A stretch of DNA of 7,000 nt. Origin: JBAZOJ01 sp041648755 (GTDB lineage: Bacteria; Planctomycetota; B143-G9). A model generated the notes under the pieces. The model was not told where the DNA came from. It ran no database searches and was given only the letters and a program-made list of their open reading frames with translations. A program made the position numbers and the translations under genes. Of this stretch, positions 1-5,416 are shown piece by piece (the stretch's first letter is position 1; each line of letters starts with the position of its first letter). The DNA is taken from positions 1 to 7,000 of the forward strand of contig JBAZOJ010000197.1 of NCBI GenBank assembly GCA_041648755.1, read 5' to 3'.

Positions 1-794
1 CCTTGGGACAGAGCTGGTCGGATGCAGACTATGATCGCCTTTACAACGAGGCCGTGAGCAAGGAACCCACCTACTACGACTACTACTTCATGAAGGCTAA
101 CCGGTTGCTGCCGCGCTGGCATGGCAATCCTGGCGACTGGCAACGGTTTGCCTTGGAAGCGGCTAGCAAGTCCTCCAAGGAAGAAGGCATGACCCTTTAC
201 GCACGCATTGCTTGGGGCATGGGCGGTATGGACTACACCGACAACCTCTTTACCCAAGGAGGCATCCAGTGGCCATTAATGAAACAAGGTTTCGAAGACA
301 TCGAGCGCAACTACCCCAACTCGATTTGGAACCTCAACGCATTCTGCTATTACGCGTGTATGGCCAAAGATTGGGACACAGCCCGCAAGCTGTTCGGGCG
401 AATAGGAGACGGTTTCCACCCTTGGATTTGGAAATCCAAGGTTCAATTCGATCACAGCAAGGCATGGGCCATGGCCGGTGGGGACGAGAAGACTAAAACA
501 ACGTCTTCACTCTCAAATCCAGATCTATCCGCAGTTCCGCTTGATTTGGAGAGTGCGTGGTCAGAGACTCATTTCCACCCCATAACAATCCTGATCGCGT
601 GCGCTTTGTGTATAATCGTTTTTCTCTTGTATCCAAAACTCGTCGGTCGCAGTCCTAGAACTGTCGAGAAACTCTGCCTTTGGATTGTGTTATTCCTCGT
701 CAGCTTTAGTGTTCTGTTTCTGGCCAAGCTGATCTCACCCGGTCCGCTGCACGATTACTTCTTCAGCACGATCCGCTCCAGTCTGACCACCTGA
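1..794 (+). CDS. DUF4034-like protein, 3' part of gene, two C-terminal membrane helices
   Basis: The reading frame is open from the left edge to a TGA at 792-794, so the true start is probably outside the window; the TTG at position 3 has no special claim. The visible 263 residues have two parts. Residues about 8-158 are helical and rich in aromatic residues, with phrases such as EPTYYDYYFMKANRLLPRW, LYARIAW, SIWNLNAFCYYAC and TARKLF. These resemble the DUF4034 family, whose repeats look TPR/Sel1-like. A polar linker (about 160-190) leads to two strongly hydrophobic segments at about 193-215 and 224-244, likely membrane helices. No function is established for this family, so I assign none. 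The DUF4034 call is by recognition of sequence style, without a search. Coding status is secure from length, frame and codon use. Confidence 0.72.
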   Translation, partial: LGQSWSDADYDRLYNEAVSKEPTYYDYYFMKANRLLPRWHGNPGDWQRFALEAASKSSKEEGMTLYARIAWGMGGMDYTDNLFTQGGIQWPLMKQGFEDIERNYPNSIWNLNAFCYYACMAKDWDTARKLFGRIGDGFHPWIWKSKVQFDHSKAWAMAGGDEKTKTTSSLSNPDLSAVPLDLESAWSETHFHPITILIACALCIIVFLLYPKLVGRSPRTVEKLCLWIVLFLVSFSVLFLAKLISPGPLHDYFFSTIRSSLTT

Positions 795-802
795 TACGAG
801 TT

Positions 803-821
803 CGGAGATCATGGTTCTCCG
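803..821 (+). terminator. weak hairpin after the DUF4034-like gene
   Basis: CGGAGA (803-808) and TCTCCG (816-821) are perfect inverted repeats around a 7-nt loop, 9 nt after the stop codon of the upstream gene. No T-run follows, so it does not meet the usual standard for an intrinsic terminator. The position suits a transcript-end or 3'-stabilising hairpin, but chance is possible. Confidence 0.22.
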
Positions 822-886
822 CTGTTCACGGGCAGATTATTCCCGACGTGTGAGAAAGTCAGGCGAAATGCAAACGGACAAACACA

Positions 887-953
887 AACAGCACAACGCT
901 TGAATCTCAGTGTTGGCTCTCAGGCCACCACTTAACCTTCACGTCGTGCTGTT
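887..953. repeat. 12-bp imperfect inverted repeat, 43-nt spacer
   Basis: AACAGCACAACG (887-898) faces CGTCGTGCTGTT (942-953). Eleven of twelve positions pair exactly, and the remaining one would be a G-U pair in RNA. The 43-nt interior shows no strong secondary stem to my eye. It could be the closing stem of a small structured RNA or a remnant of a mobile-element end. I compared it with integron attC sites, but the required conserved ends are absent. Confidence 0.35.
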
Positions 954-1259
954 CGATACTAGATCAATATGCCACCTCTGCGTCGCTTCGCAAGGGCTTC
1001 ACAGCGATGGCACCAAAAGGGAGTTGGGAGACCCCTTGCTCTCGCAAAGGGAACGATCAAACCTCCGAGTAGGCCAATCGCCTGAGTAATCACCTCCCAT
1101 CAAAGCTGGGTGTCAAATATCAGCACCGTCTCCTCAACCCTCACCGTCACTCTCTTAGACTACGAGTGAATCTAGTCTGTTCAAACGGAATGGCAAATGT
1201 GAGAGCGTTTATTCAGCAGGTGAATTTACAAACCTCCATCGTCGTCTTACGTTTGTCTC

Positions 1260-1318
1260 GCGTGGAGCGGAAAGAGTGGTTCGAGGGCCAAAGGGCAGCT
1301 CGACAATCCGCTCCACGC
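1260..1318. repeat. perfect 11-bp inverted repeat forming a nested hairpin
   Basis: GCGTGGAGCGG (1260-1270) and CCGCTCCACGC (1308-1318) are perfect inverted repeats. Inside, TCGAG (1281-1285) pairs with CTCGA (1299-1303), and GCC (1287-1289) can pair with GGC (1294-1296). The result is a long stem with an asymmetric internal loop. On the plus strand it is followed by a T-rich TATTTGTTT, so it could end a plus-strand transcript, although no gene lies just upstream on that strand. It sits about 105 nt beyond the 3' end of the minus-strand gene at 1424-1702, so it could also end that transcript. A small RNA or a REP-like element is also possible. Confidence 0.5.
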
Positions 1319-1423
1319 TATTTGTTTAGTTAGGATTGGCTGCACACCTGCATTTGCTCTCTTCATCCGCCGCCGAGCATTCTTGCACGGGGTTCTCCTG
1401 TTTCCTGGCGTTGTTCTTCGCCG

Positions 1424-1702
1424 CTACTTGTTTTTGGATACATGAGAATTGTTTTCAGCAGTTTCCTTCGCGGCGGCAACCATCGTGTCCATCCCATCCT
1501 TGATCTCGCCGACCTGCGGATGCACTTCCTTGATGAGGTCATGTTCGAGCCTGGACAGCGTTTCGATGCGTTTGCCCTGCGCGTGGAGTTGCCTCAAGAA
1601 GGCATCCTGCTTGGTTGAAATCCGATACATCCACCAGAAACAAACAACCCAGCAGAGGGTTCCAGTCGCAGTCATCCAGAAGGCGAAATTGGTTTTATCC
1701 AT
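1424..1702 (-). CDS. small single-pass membrane protein with coiled-coil tail, unknown function
   Basis: This is a 92-residue protein starting at ATG (1702-1700) and ending at TAG (1426-1424). Residues 7-26 (AFWMTATGTLCWVVCFWWMY) are a clear hydrophobic helix rich in Trp and Cys, followed by positively charged residues, which fits an N-out, C-in topology. Residues about 30-88 are polar and helical with heptad-like spacing (LRQL, RIETLSRLE, LIKEV, VGEI, MDTMV), suggesting a coiled coil on the cytoplasmic side. Codon use is that of a real gene. No convincing Shine-Dalgarno site precedes the ATG, which is common in several bacterial phyla. The layout recalls small membrane-anchored coiled-coil proteins in general, but I do not recognise a named family. 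The neighbour upstream on the same strand is the SRAP remnant; nothing links their roles. Confidence 0.6.
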   Translation of the reverse strand: MDKTNFAFWMTATGTLCWVVCFWWMYRISTKQDAFLRQLHAQGKRIETLSRLEHDLIKEVHPQVGEIKDGMDTMVAAAKETAENNSHVSKNK

Positions 1703-1742
1703 CTGTTGCAGACACGTTATGCGATGGGCTGATCCTTGGCTA

Positions 1743-1788
1743 TGGGGCGTTACCCCACCCGGACAACTACACCGATTACGAGGTGGGG
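1743..1788. repeat. overlapping GC-rich inverted repeats at the 3' end of the SRAP remnant
   Basis: TGGGG (1743-1747) and CCCCA (1753-1757) form a 5-bp stem around CGTTA. The same C-run, as CCCCACC (1753-1759), can instead pair with GGTGGGG (1782-1788) across the SRAP stop codon. The two pairings exclude each other. This may be the transcript end of the former SRAP gene, but there is no T-run and the case is weak. Confidence 0.22.
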
Positions 1789-2088
1789 ACCAGACAAGCA
1801 GGCGTATCGTGCGTCGGTGAATTGACGATCTGGCTGACCGGGTAAAACTCCATCTGCTCTGGTGGATACGATTTCAGCAACGGCAGCAACTTGGCCGGAT
1901 CAAGAACCAGCGGGTCGAGCCAAACATCCTCGGCTTCACGATCCAGAATCACCGGCATTCGATCATGTACATGCTTCAGCAACTCGAACGTTGTAGCAGA
2001 GCTTAACCTCAACCTTGATCCGATCAACTTGCCAACGCTGAGCAAGTCCTCCATCTGATGATTTGGTTAACGTGAACCGGTCGCACAT
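1776..2088 (-). pseudogene. SRAP (YedK/HMCES-type) gene remnant, internal deletion and frameshift
   Basis: SRAP proteins shield abasic sites in single-stranded DNA by forming a covalent link through Cys2. From the ATG at 2088-2086 the frame reads MCDRFTLT, then LAQRWQVDRIKVEVK and CYN, matching the SRAP N-terminus (usually MCGRFTLT...RYN-APTQ). It reaches a TGA at codon 42. In another frame, from about 1987 down to TAA (1778-1776), the SRAP C-terminus follows: ELLKHVHDRMPVIL, VWLDP, LLPLL, YPPEQMEFYPVSQIVNSP. The histidine of HDRMP corresponds to an active-site histidine of the family. The junction is near 1985-1990. Full family members have about 220 residues; here about 33 plus 70 remain. 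The central part, including the active-site Asn and Glu, is therefore lost, and the ends are out of frame. Gly3 has become Asp, a further sign of decay. Annotating only the 92-codon C-terminal frame as a gene would be wrong. Confidence 0.85.
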
Positions 2089-2146
2089 GAAGAACAACAG
2101 GCGGACGGGATGTTGTGGATCAGCTGGAGACGAGGACAGCGATCAC

Positions 2147-2361
2147 GCATTGGAATGCCGGCCCAAAACCCGTCAACCACTCATGTGTGTGGTGGTTTGA
2201 GGCGCGGAAAAGTTGTAACCCAAAGTTGTCACCCTAGGAAGAAAACCGTCACTGGATGGCGATACGTGGCACTGCGAAAATGGCGGCGTAAGCTTCTTAT
2301 TCCCTTACTCTAACGTAGATGGCGCCACATGGGGTCATTTGCAACTACTTGCATTGGAATG
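2147..2361. repeat. 11-bp direct repeat GCATTGGAATG, copies 204 bp apart
   Basis: GCATTGGAATG occurs at 2147-2157 and again at 2351-2361. The right copy ends two bases from the point where the tRNA-Ser fragment loses its match (2363/2364). The 193 bp between them have no terminal inverted repeats that I can see. The pair may be an attachment-site core, a target duplication from a lost or degenerate insertion, or chance. Confidence 0.35.
2209..2234. repeat. tandem 13-bp repeat (two units)
   Basis: AAAGTTGTAACCC (2209-2221) is followed directly by AAAGTTGTCACCC (2222-2234), with one mismatch. It lies between the two copies of the 11-bp direct repeat. Head-to-tail units of this size are typical of protein-binding iterons or recombinase arm sites, but two units alone do not establish either. 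Confidence 0.45.
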
Positions 2362-2363
2362 AC

Positions 2364-2402
2364 TTAGCAAACCGCCCCTTTCGGCCACTCAGGCACCTCT
2401 CC
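2364..2402 (-). tRNA. tRNA-Ser(GCU), 5' half only (truncated, pseudo-tRNA)
   Basis: Read on the minus strand from 2402, the sequence is GGAGAGG (acceptor strand, positions 1-7), TG (8-9), a D arm with AGTGGCCGAAAGG, and then GCGGT TTGCTAA. The last part is the 5' strand of the anticodon stem and a full 7-base anticodon loop with anticodon GCT. This matches bacterial tRNA-Ser(GCU). The next bases should be ACCGC to close the anticodon stem but are GTCATTCC, so homology ends exactly at the 3' edge of the loop (2364). I looked for the missing half (variable arm, a GGTTCGAAT-type T arm and CCTCTCC) on the minus strand below 2364 and found nothing. It cannot give a working tRNA from this window. 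The break point is where many integrases cross over in tRNA genes. A group I intron is conceivable but would need the 3' half nearby. Confidence 0.8.
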
Positions 2403-2423
2403 GCTCGGCCAAACCTGCGCGGC

Positions 2424-2451
2424 AGCTTACGCGCCTCCCCCGAAACGTCAA
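2424..2451 (-). promoter_or_regulatory. candidate promoter of the tRNA-Ser fragment
   Basis: On the minus strand, TTGACG (2451-2446) is followed after 16 bases by TAAGCT (2429-2424), a weak -10. Transcription would start some 15 nt before the tRNA 5' end at 2402. The -35 is good and the -10 poor, so the assignment leans on position. If real, the 5' half of the tRNA still carries its own promoter. Confidence 0.35.
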
Positions 2452-2585
2452 GTGGGGAAACGCTTATAACGCGTCCTGCTGTCCGCTTGCCTCTGTTCGT
2501 GCCCGCGTCCGGCACCCTTGGACGCCGCGCTGCAACAACAACGGCAACAACAGCAGCAAGGAAAGAAACAACAGTAAGAAAGAGG

Positions 2586-2624
2586 ACATTTCTAAAGAGT
2601 TAAGAAGGGAACATTCTTAAAGAG
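2586..2624. repeat. direct repeat upstream of the restriction operon, 25-bp period
   Basis: ACATTTCTAAAGAG (2586-2599) and ACATTCTTAAAGAG (2611-2624) match at 12 of 14 positions, with starts 25 bp apart. The second copy overlaps the right arm of the dyad at 2600-2620. The region is purine-rich and AT-rich compared with its surroundings, which suits a control region. Confidence 0.4.
2600..2620. promoter_or_regulatory. operator-like dyad TTAAGAA-N7-TTCTTAA
   Basis: TTAAGAA (2600-2606) and TTCTTAA (2614-2620) are perfect 7-bp inverted repeats with a 7-nt spacer, centred about 40 bp upstream of the candidate -35 of the operon. Size and symmetry fit a dimeric winged-helix or helix-turn-helix regulator. 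The second gene of the operon encodes a protein with a winged-helix-like C-terminus, so self-regulation is possible. This is inference from position and symmetry only. Confidence 0.4.
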
Positions 2625-2648
2625 CTTTGACAGACCAGTTAGCTACCG

Positions 2649-2677
2649 TTGACGTTGCTCGTTGATTTCCTTACACT
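2649..2677 (+). promoter_or_regulatory. candidate promoter of the helicase-nuclease operon
   Basis: TTGACG (2649-2654) and TACACT (2672-2677) are separated by 17 bases and match sigma70-type boxes at 5/6 and 4/6 positions. Transcription would begin near 2684, leaving a leader of about 20 nt. AAGGA (2686-2690) lies 12 nt before the ATG at 2703, a usable but long spacing. A perfect TTGACA at 2627-2632 has no matching -10 at the right distance. Confidence 0.45.
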
Positions 2678-2702
2678 TTGAGGCCAAGGATCAATCACCA
2701 CC

Positions 2703-5414
2703 ATGGCACTTCACCCCGATTTTCCGGTTTCAGCGTATGCACCGCTGGTGCCTGAGCAACGCTGGTTTCCTGCCGATGAAGCCCTCCGCAGCACCGCCTA
2801 CGCAAAACTACTGCCGCCGCTCGTTGCCAAGGTTCGAAAAGAAGTTCAGACGTGGCGAAATAAAGGGTATCCGGGTGCGTCGGCAACCTCCGCAGCGCTG
2901 CTCCGGCATTGGTTTGAGACTGAACACCTGACAGAGAATGCCGATGGCTCGCTTTCGACGTTCCGCTATTACTTCGCCCAGCGCGAGGCAGTAGAGACAG
3001 TCATCTGGATTTATGAGGTTCGCTGCGCTCGCGACAAATACGATCTGCTCCGCTTTGACGCCTCCGGCGCGGTCTCGTCGGGCATGTTCGACGAGGATTG
3101 GCCGCGCTACGTCTTGAAAATGGCGACCGGCGCCGGAAAGACCAAAGTCCTCTCGCTCCTGCTCGCGTGGAGTTTCTTCCACAAGCTCTATGAGGCTGAC
3201 TCCGCACTGGCGCGCAACTTCCTCGTCATCGCGCCGAATATCATCGTGCTCGACCGCCTGCGTGCCGACTTCGATGGTCTTAAGATTTTCTTCAACGACC
3301 CAATTCTGCCTTCCAACGGCCACGAAGGGCGAAATTGGCGGGACGATTTCCAACTCACGCTGCACATCCAGGACGACGTTCGGATTGTCCGCCAAACAGG
3401 AAACTTGTTCCTGACGAACATTCACCGCGTTTTCCTCGGCGAGGTCCGCGATCCTTCGCTTGAGGATGACGACTTGCGCGATTACTTCCTCGCGCCGTTC
3501 GGTTCTAAACCGGCTGGCAAGACGACCGACAGCAAAACAGACCTCGGCGAGATCATCCGTGAAGTCGAAGAGCTGGCTATCTTCAACGACGAGGCTCACC
3601 ACATTCACGACAGCCGCATGGCGTGGTTCAAATCCATTCAGGACATCCACAACAGAATGTTGCAGAAAGACCGCCGGCTGGCGTTGCAGGTGGACGTGAC
3701 GGCCACGCCGCGTCACGACACCGGCGCGATCTTTGTCCAAACCGTTTCGGATTACCCGCTGGTGGAGGCCATCCATCAGAACGTCGTCAAACATCCCGTG
3801 CTGCCAGACGCCGCGAGCCGGGCGAAGCTTCGCGAAAAGAAGAGCGCCATCTTCACCGAGAAATACGACGACTATCTTAAGCTCAGCATTGAGGAATGGA
3901 AGAAGAGCTTCGCCGAGCACAAAGCACTCGGCAAGAAAGCCGTGCTCTTCGTGATGGTGGACGACACGCGCAATTGCGACGAGGTTGGCGAGTATCTCCC
4001 AAAGATTTGCCCGGAGTTGCAGGGCGCAGTGCTGGTGATTCACACCAAGAACAACGGCGAAATCTCTGAGGCGGCCAGCGGGAAGAATAAGGACGAACTC
4101 GAACTTCTCCGCAAGCAATCCAACGAGATTGATTCCTGGAAGTCGCCCTACAAGGCCATCGTCTCGGTCCTCATGCTGAAGGAGGGTTGGGACGTGCGCA
4201 ACGTCACCGTCATCTGCGGCCTGCGCGCCTATGTCGCGGCCAGCGACATCCTGCCGGAGCAGACCCTCGGGCGCGGCCTGCGCCGCATGTATTTCGGCAA
4301 CGACTTGGTCCGCGAAACCGTTTCCGTCATGGGCACGCCCGCGTTCATGGACTTCGTTGAGTCCATCCAGAGCGAAGGCGTGACATTTGAGCACGTGCCT
4401 ATGGGCAGTGGGGCGCAGCGGCACGACTCGCTCATTGTCGAAGTGGATGCAGAAAACGAGGAAAAGAATCTCGACGCCCTCGACATTCCGCTCCCGAAGC
4501 TCACTCGCCGGTATCAACGTGAGTTCAAGAACCTTGAAGCCTTGGAACCCGCGAAGTTCGGCAACCCATCGTTGCCGCTCAAACCGTTCACGCCCGAAGA
4601 AACCCGCGAGATCGTGTTCAAGACCATGCTCGATGCGGAAGTGCATCACACCATCCAGCTTGATGGCACTGGCCCGGCAGACTACCGCTCCGTCGTGGCA
4701 TTCTTCGCGCGGCAGTTGCTCAAAGACCTCCGACTCGTGGGCGGCTACGATGTGCTTTACCCGAAGGTGCGCGACTTCATGCGCGAACACCTTTTCAGCC
4801 CGTCACCCGTCAACTTGGAAGACCCGGTCGTGCTGCGCAACCTCTCCGAGCCGGACGCGGGCAAGATTCTCTACGACTCCTTCAAGTCCGCCATCAACGC
4901 GCTGACGATTCAGGAAACCGGCACGAGCCGCATCGAGGATCGGATTCGATTAAAAGAAACGCGCCCCTTCCGCACCGATTACCGGGGTTACCTGACCGCC
5001 AGCAAGAGCATCTTCAACAAGGTCGTCGGCGAGCCAAACACCGGCGGCTTTGAACTTTCGTTCGCCGCCTTTCTCGAAGAAGCCGCGGACGTTCAGGCAT
5101 TTGCCAAGAATTACCTCGCTGTCGGTTTCAAGCTCGACTACGTGAAGGCCAACGGCGACCTCTCCAACTACACGCCCGACTTCATCGTCCGCACCGCCGA
5201 CAAAGTCATCTGGCTTGTGGAAACCAAAGGCAGGCAAGAACTCGACCTGCCGCAAAAAATGGCGCGGCTCAAACAGTATTGCGACGACGCCACCGCTGCG
5301 GAGGAGAACAGCCAGCGTTACGACTTTCTCTTTGTGGACCAGCTCGGCTTTGAGAAACACGCGCCGAAGACCTTCGCCGCGCTGGCCGCGAGCTTCACGG
5401 AATACAAGGACTAA
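2703..5414 (+). CDS. type III Res-like restriction protein: SF2 helicase with C-terminal PD-(D/E)xK nuclease
   Basis: This 903-residue protein likely uses ATP to move on DNA and cuts with its own nuclease domain. A Q-motif-like region is near 90-105 (YFAQREAVETVIWIYE). Walker A is ATGAGKT (141-147, Lys146), DEAH is 296-299, motif III is TAT (333-335), motif V is around LKEGWDVRNV (492-501), and motif VI is QTLGRGLRR (520-528), with the arginine fingers intact. After a linker, the C-terminal nuclease shows PD (825-826) and ETK (840-842), with Glu784 upstream in GGFELSF; this is a complete PD-(D/E)xK set. Length and architecture fit type III Res-like restriction proteins. They recall the group annotated as BPTD_3080-family restriction endonucleases, though I cannot confirm that without a search. 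The start is supported by the N-terminal segment (FPVSAYAPLVPEQRWFPADEALR), which looks family-typical. No Mod methyltransferase is adjacent in the window. The next gene begins 2 nt after the stop. Confidence 0.88.
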   Translation: MALHPDFPVSAYAPLVPEQRWFPADEALRSTAYAKLLPPLVAKVRKEVQTWRNKGYPGASATSAALLRHWFETEHLTENADGSLSTFRYYFAQREAVETVIWIYEVRCARDKYDLLRFDASGAVSSGMFDEDWPRYVLKMATGAGKTKVLSLLLAWSFFHKLYEADSALARNFLVIAPNIIVLDRLRADFDGLKIFFNDPILPSNGHEGRNWRDDFQLTLHIQDDVRIVRQTGNLFLTNIHRVFLGEVRDPSLEDDDLRDYFLAPFGSKPAGKTTDSKTDLGEIIREVEELAIFNDEAHHIHDSRMAWFKSIQDIHNRMLQKDRRLALQVDVTATPRHDTGAIFVQTVSDYPLVEAIHQNVVKHPVLPDAASRAKLREKKSAIFTEKYDDYLKLSIEEWKKSFAEHKALGKKAVLFVMVDDTRNCDEVGEYLPKICPELQGAVLVIHTKNNGEISEAASGKNKDELELLRKQSNEIDSWKSPYKAIVSVLMLKEGWDVRNVTVICGLRAYVAASDILPEQTLGRGLRRMYFGNDLVRETVSVMGTPAFMDFVESIQSEGVTFEHVPMGSGAQRHDSLIVEVDAENEEKNLDALDIPLPKLTRRYQREFKNLEALEPAKFGNPSLPLKPFTPEETREIVFKTMLDAEVHHTIQLDGTGPADYRSVVAFFARQLLKDLRLVGGYDVLYPKVRDFMREHLFSPSPVNLEDPVVLRNLSEPDAGKILYDSFKSAINALTIQETGTSRIEDRIRLKETRPFRTDYRGYLTASKSIFNKVVGEPNTGGFELSFAAFLEEAADVQAFAKNYLAVGFKLDYVKANGDLSNYTPDFIVRTADKVIWLVETKGRQELDLPQKMARLKQYCDDATAAEENSQRYDFLFVDQLGFEKHAPKTFAALAASFTEYKD
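5406..5410 (+). promoter_or_regulatory. ribosome binding site inside the end of the upstream gene
   Basis: AAGGA (5406-5410) lies within the last codons of the helicase-nuclease gene, 6 nt before the ATG at 5417. The stop (5412-5414) and the next start are 2 nt apart. This fixes the start of the second gene and suggests translational coupling and fixed-ratio expression of the two proteins. Confidence 0.75.
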
Positions 5415-5416
5415 CG

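Larger units (their letters stand above)
795..1423. other. gene-poor stretch, no convincing coding sequence
   Basis: I see no frame on either strand with the length, start and codon quality of a real gene over these 629 bases. On the minus strand, the frame of the neighbouring small gene stays open past its TAG for about 58 codons, but the product is Arg/Pro/Cys-rich and looks like noise. The stretch does contain a hairpin near its left end and two long inverted repeats, listed separately. It may be decayed sequence or hold small structured RNAs. Confidence 0.6.
2089..2702. other. intergenic stretch between SRAP remnant and restriction operon
   Basis: No convincing protein gene lies here. 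Open frames at 2110-2313 and 2319-2603 encode Arg/Thr/Pro-rich products without family resemblance, and the second runs antisense through the tRNA fragment. What the stretch does hold is a 13-bp tandem repeat, a spaced 11-bp direct repeat, half a tRNA-Ser gene with a promoter-like upstream region, a CAA/CAG-rich tract at about 2533-2577, and the control region of the operon starting at 2703. Confidence 0.6.

Noticed and set aside
990..1039. GCAAGGG / CCCTTGC 7-bp inverted repeat
   Set aside because: Short arms, 36-nt spacer and no supporting inner structure; likely chance.
1711..1757. Possible integron attC site around GTTATGC...GCGTTAC
   Set aside because: The flanking cores do not fit GTTRRRY / RYYYAAC, and there is no long imperfect palindrome between them.
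1449..1820. 123-codon open frame on the plus strand
   Set aside because: It overlaps the better minus-strand gene at 1424-1702 and the 3' end of the SRAP remnant; Ser/Cys/Arg-rich product with poor codon quality.
1776..2054. The 92-codon minus-strand frame as an intact small gene
   Set aside because: Its first 20 or so codons are the SRAP N-terminal DNA read in the wrong frame; only the later part is true SRAP sequence. It is better described as part of the pseudogene at 1776-2088.
2175..2197. AACCAC / GTGGTT 6-bp inverted repeat
   Set aside because: Too short and without context; the inner GT-rich tract makes chance pairing likely.
2319..2603. 94-codon open frame on the plus strand
   Set aside because: It runs antisense through the tRNA-Ser fragment and its promoter, ends in a Thr/Ala/Arg low-complexity tract from the CAA/CAG-rich DNA, and has no ribosome binding site.
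2808..4790. 660-codon open frame on the minus strand
   Set aside because: It lies wholly antisense to the helicase-nuclease gene, whose motifs are unmistakable. The product is His/Val/Arg/Glu-rich without domains, typical of the mirror frame of a GC-rich gene.
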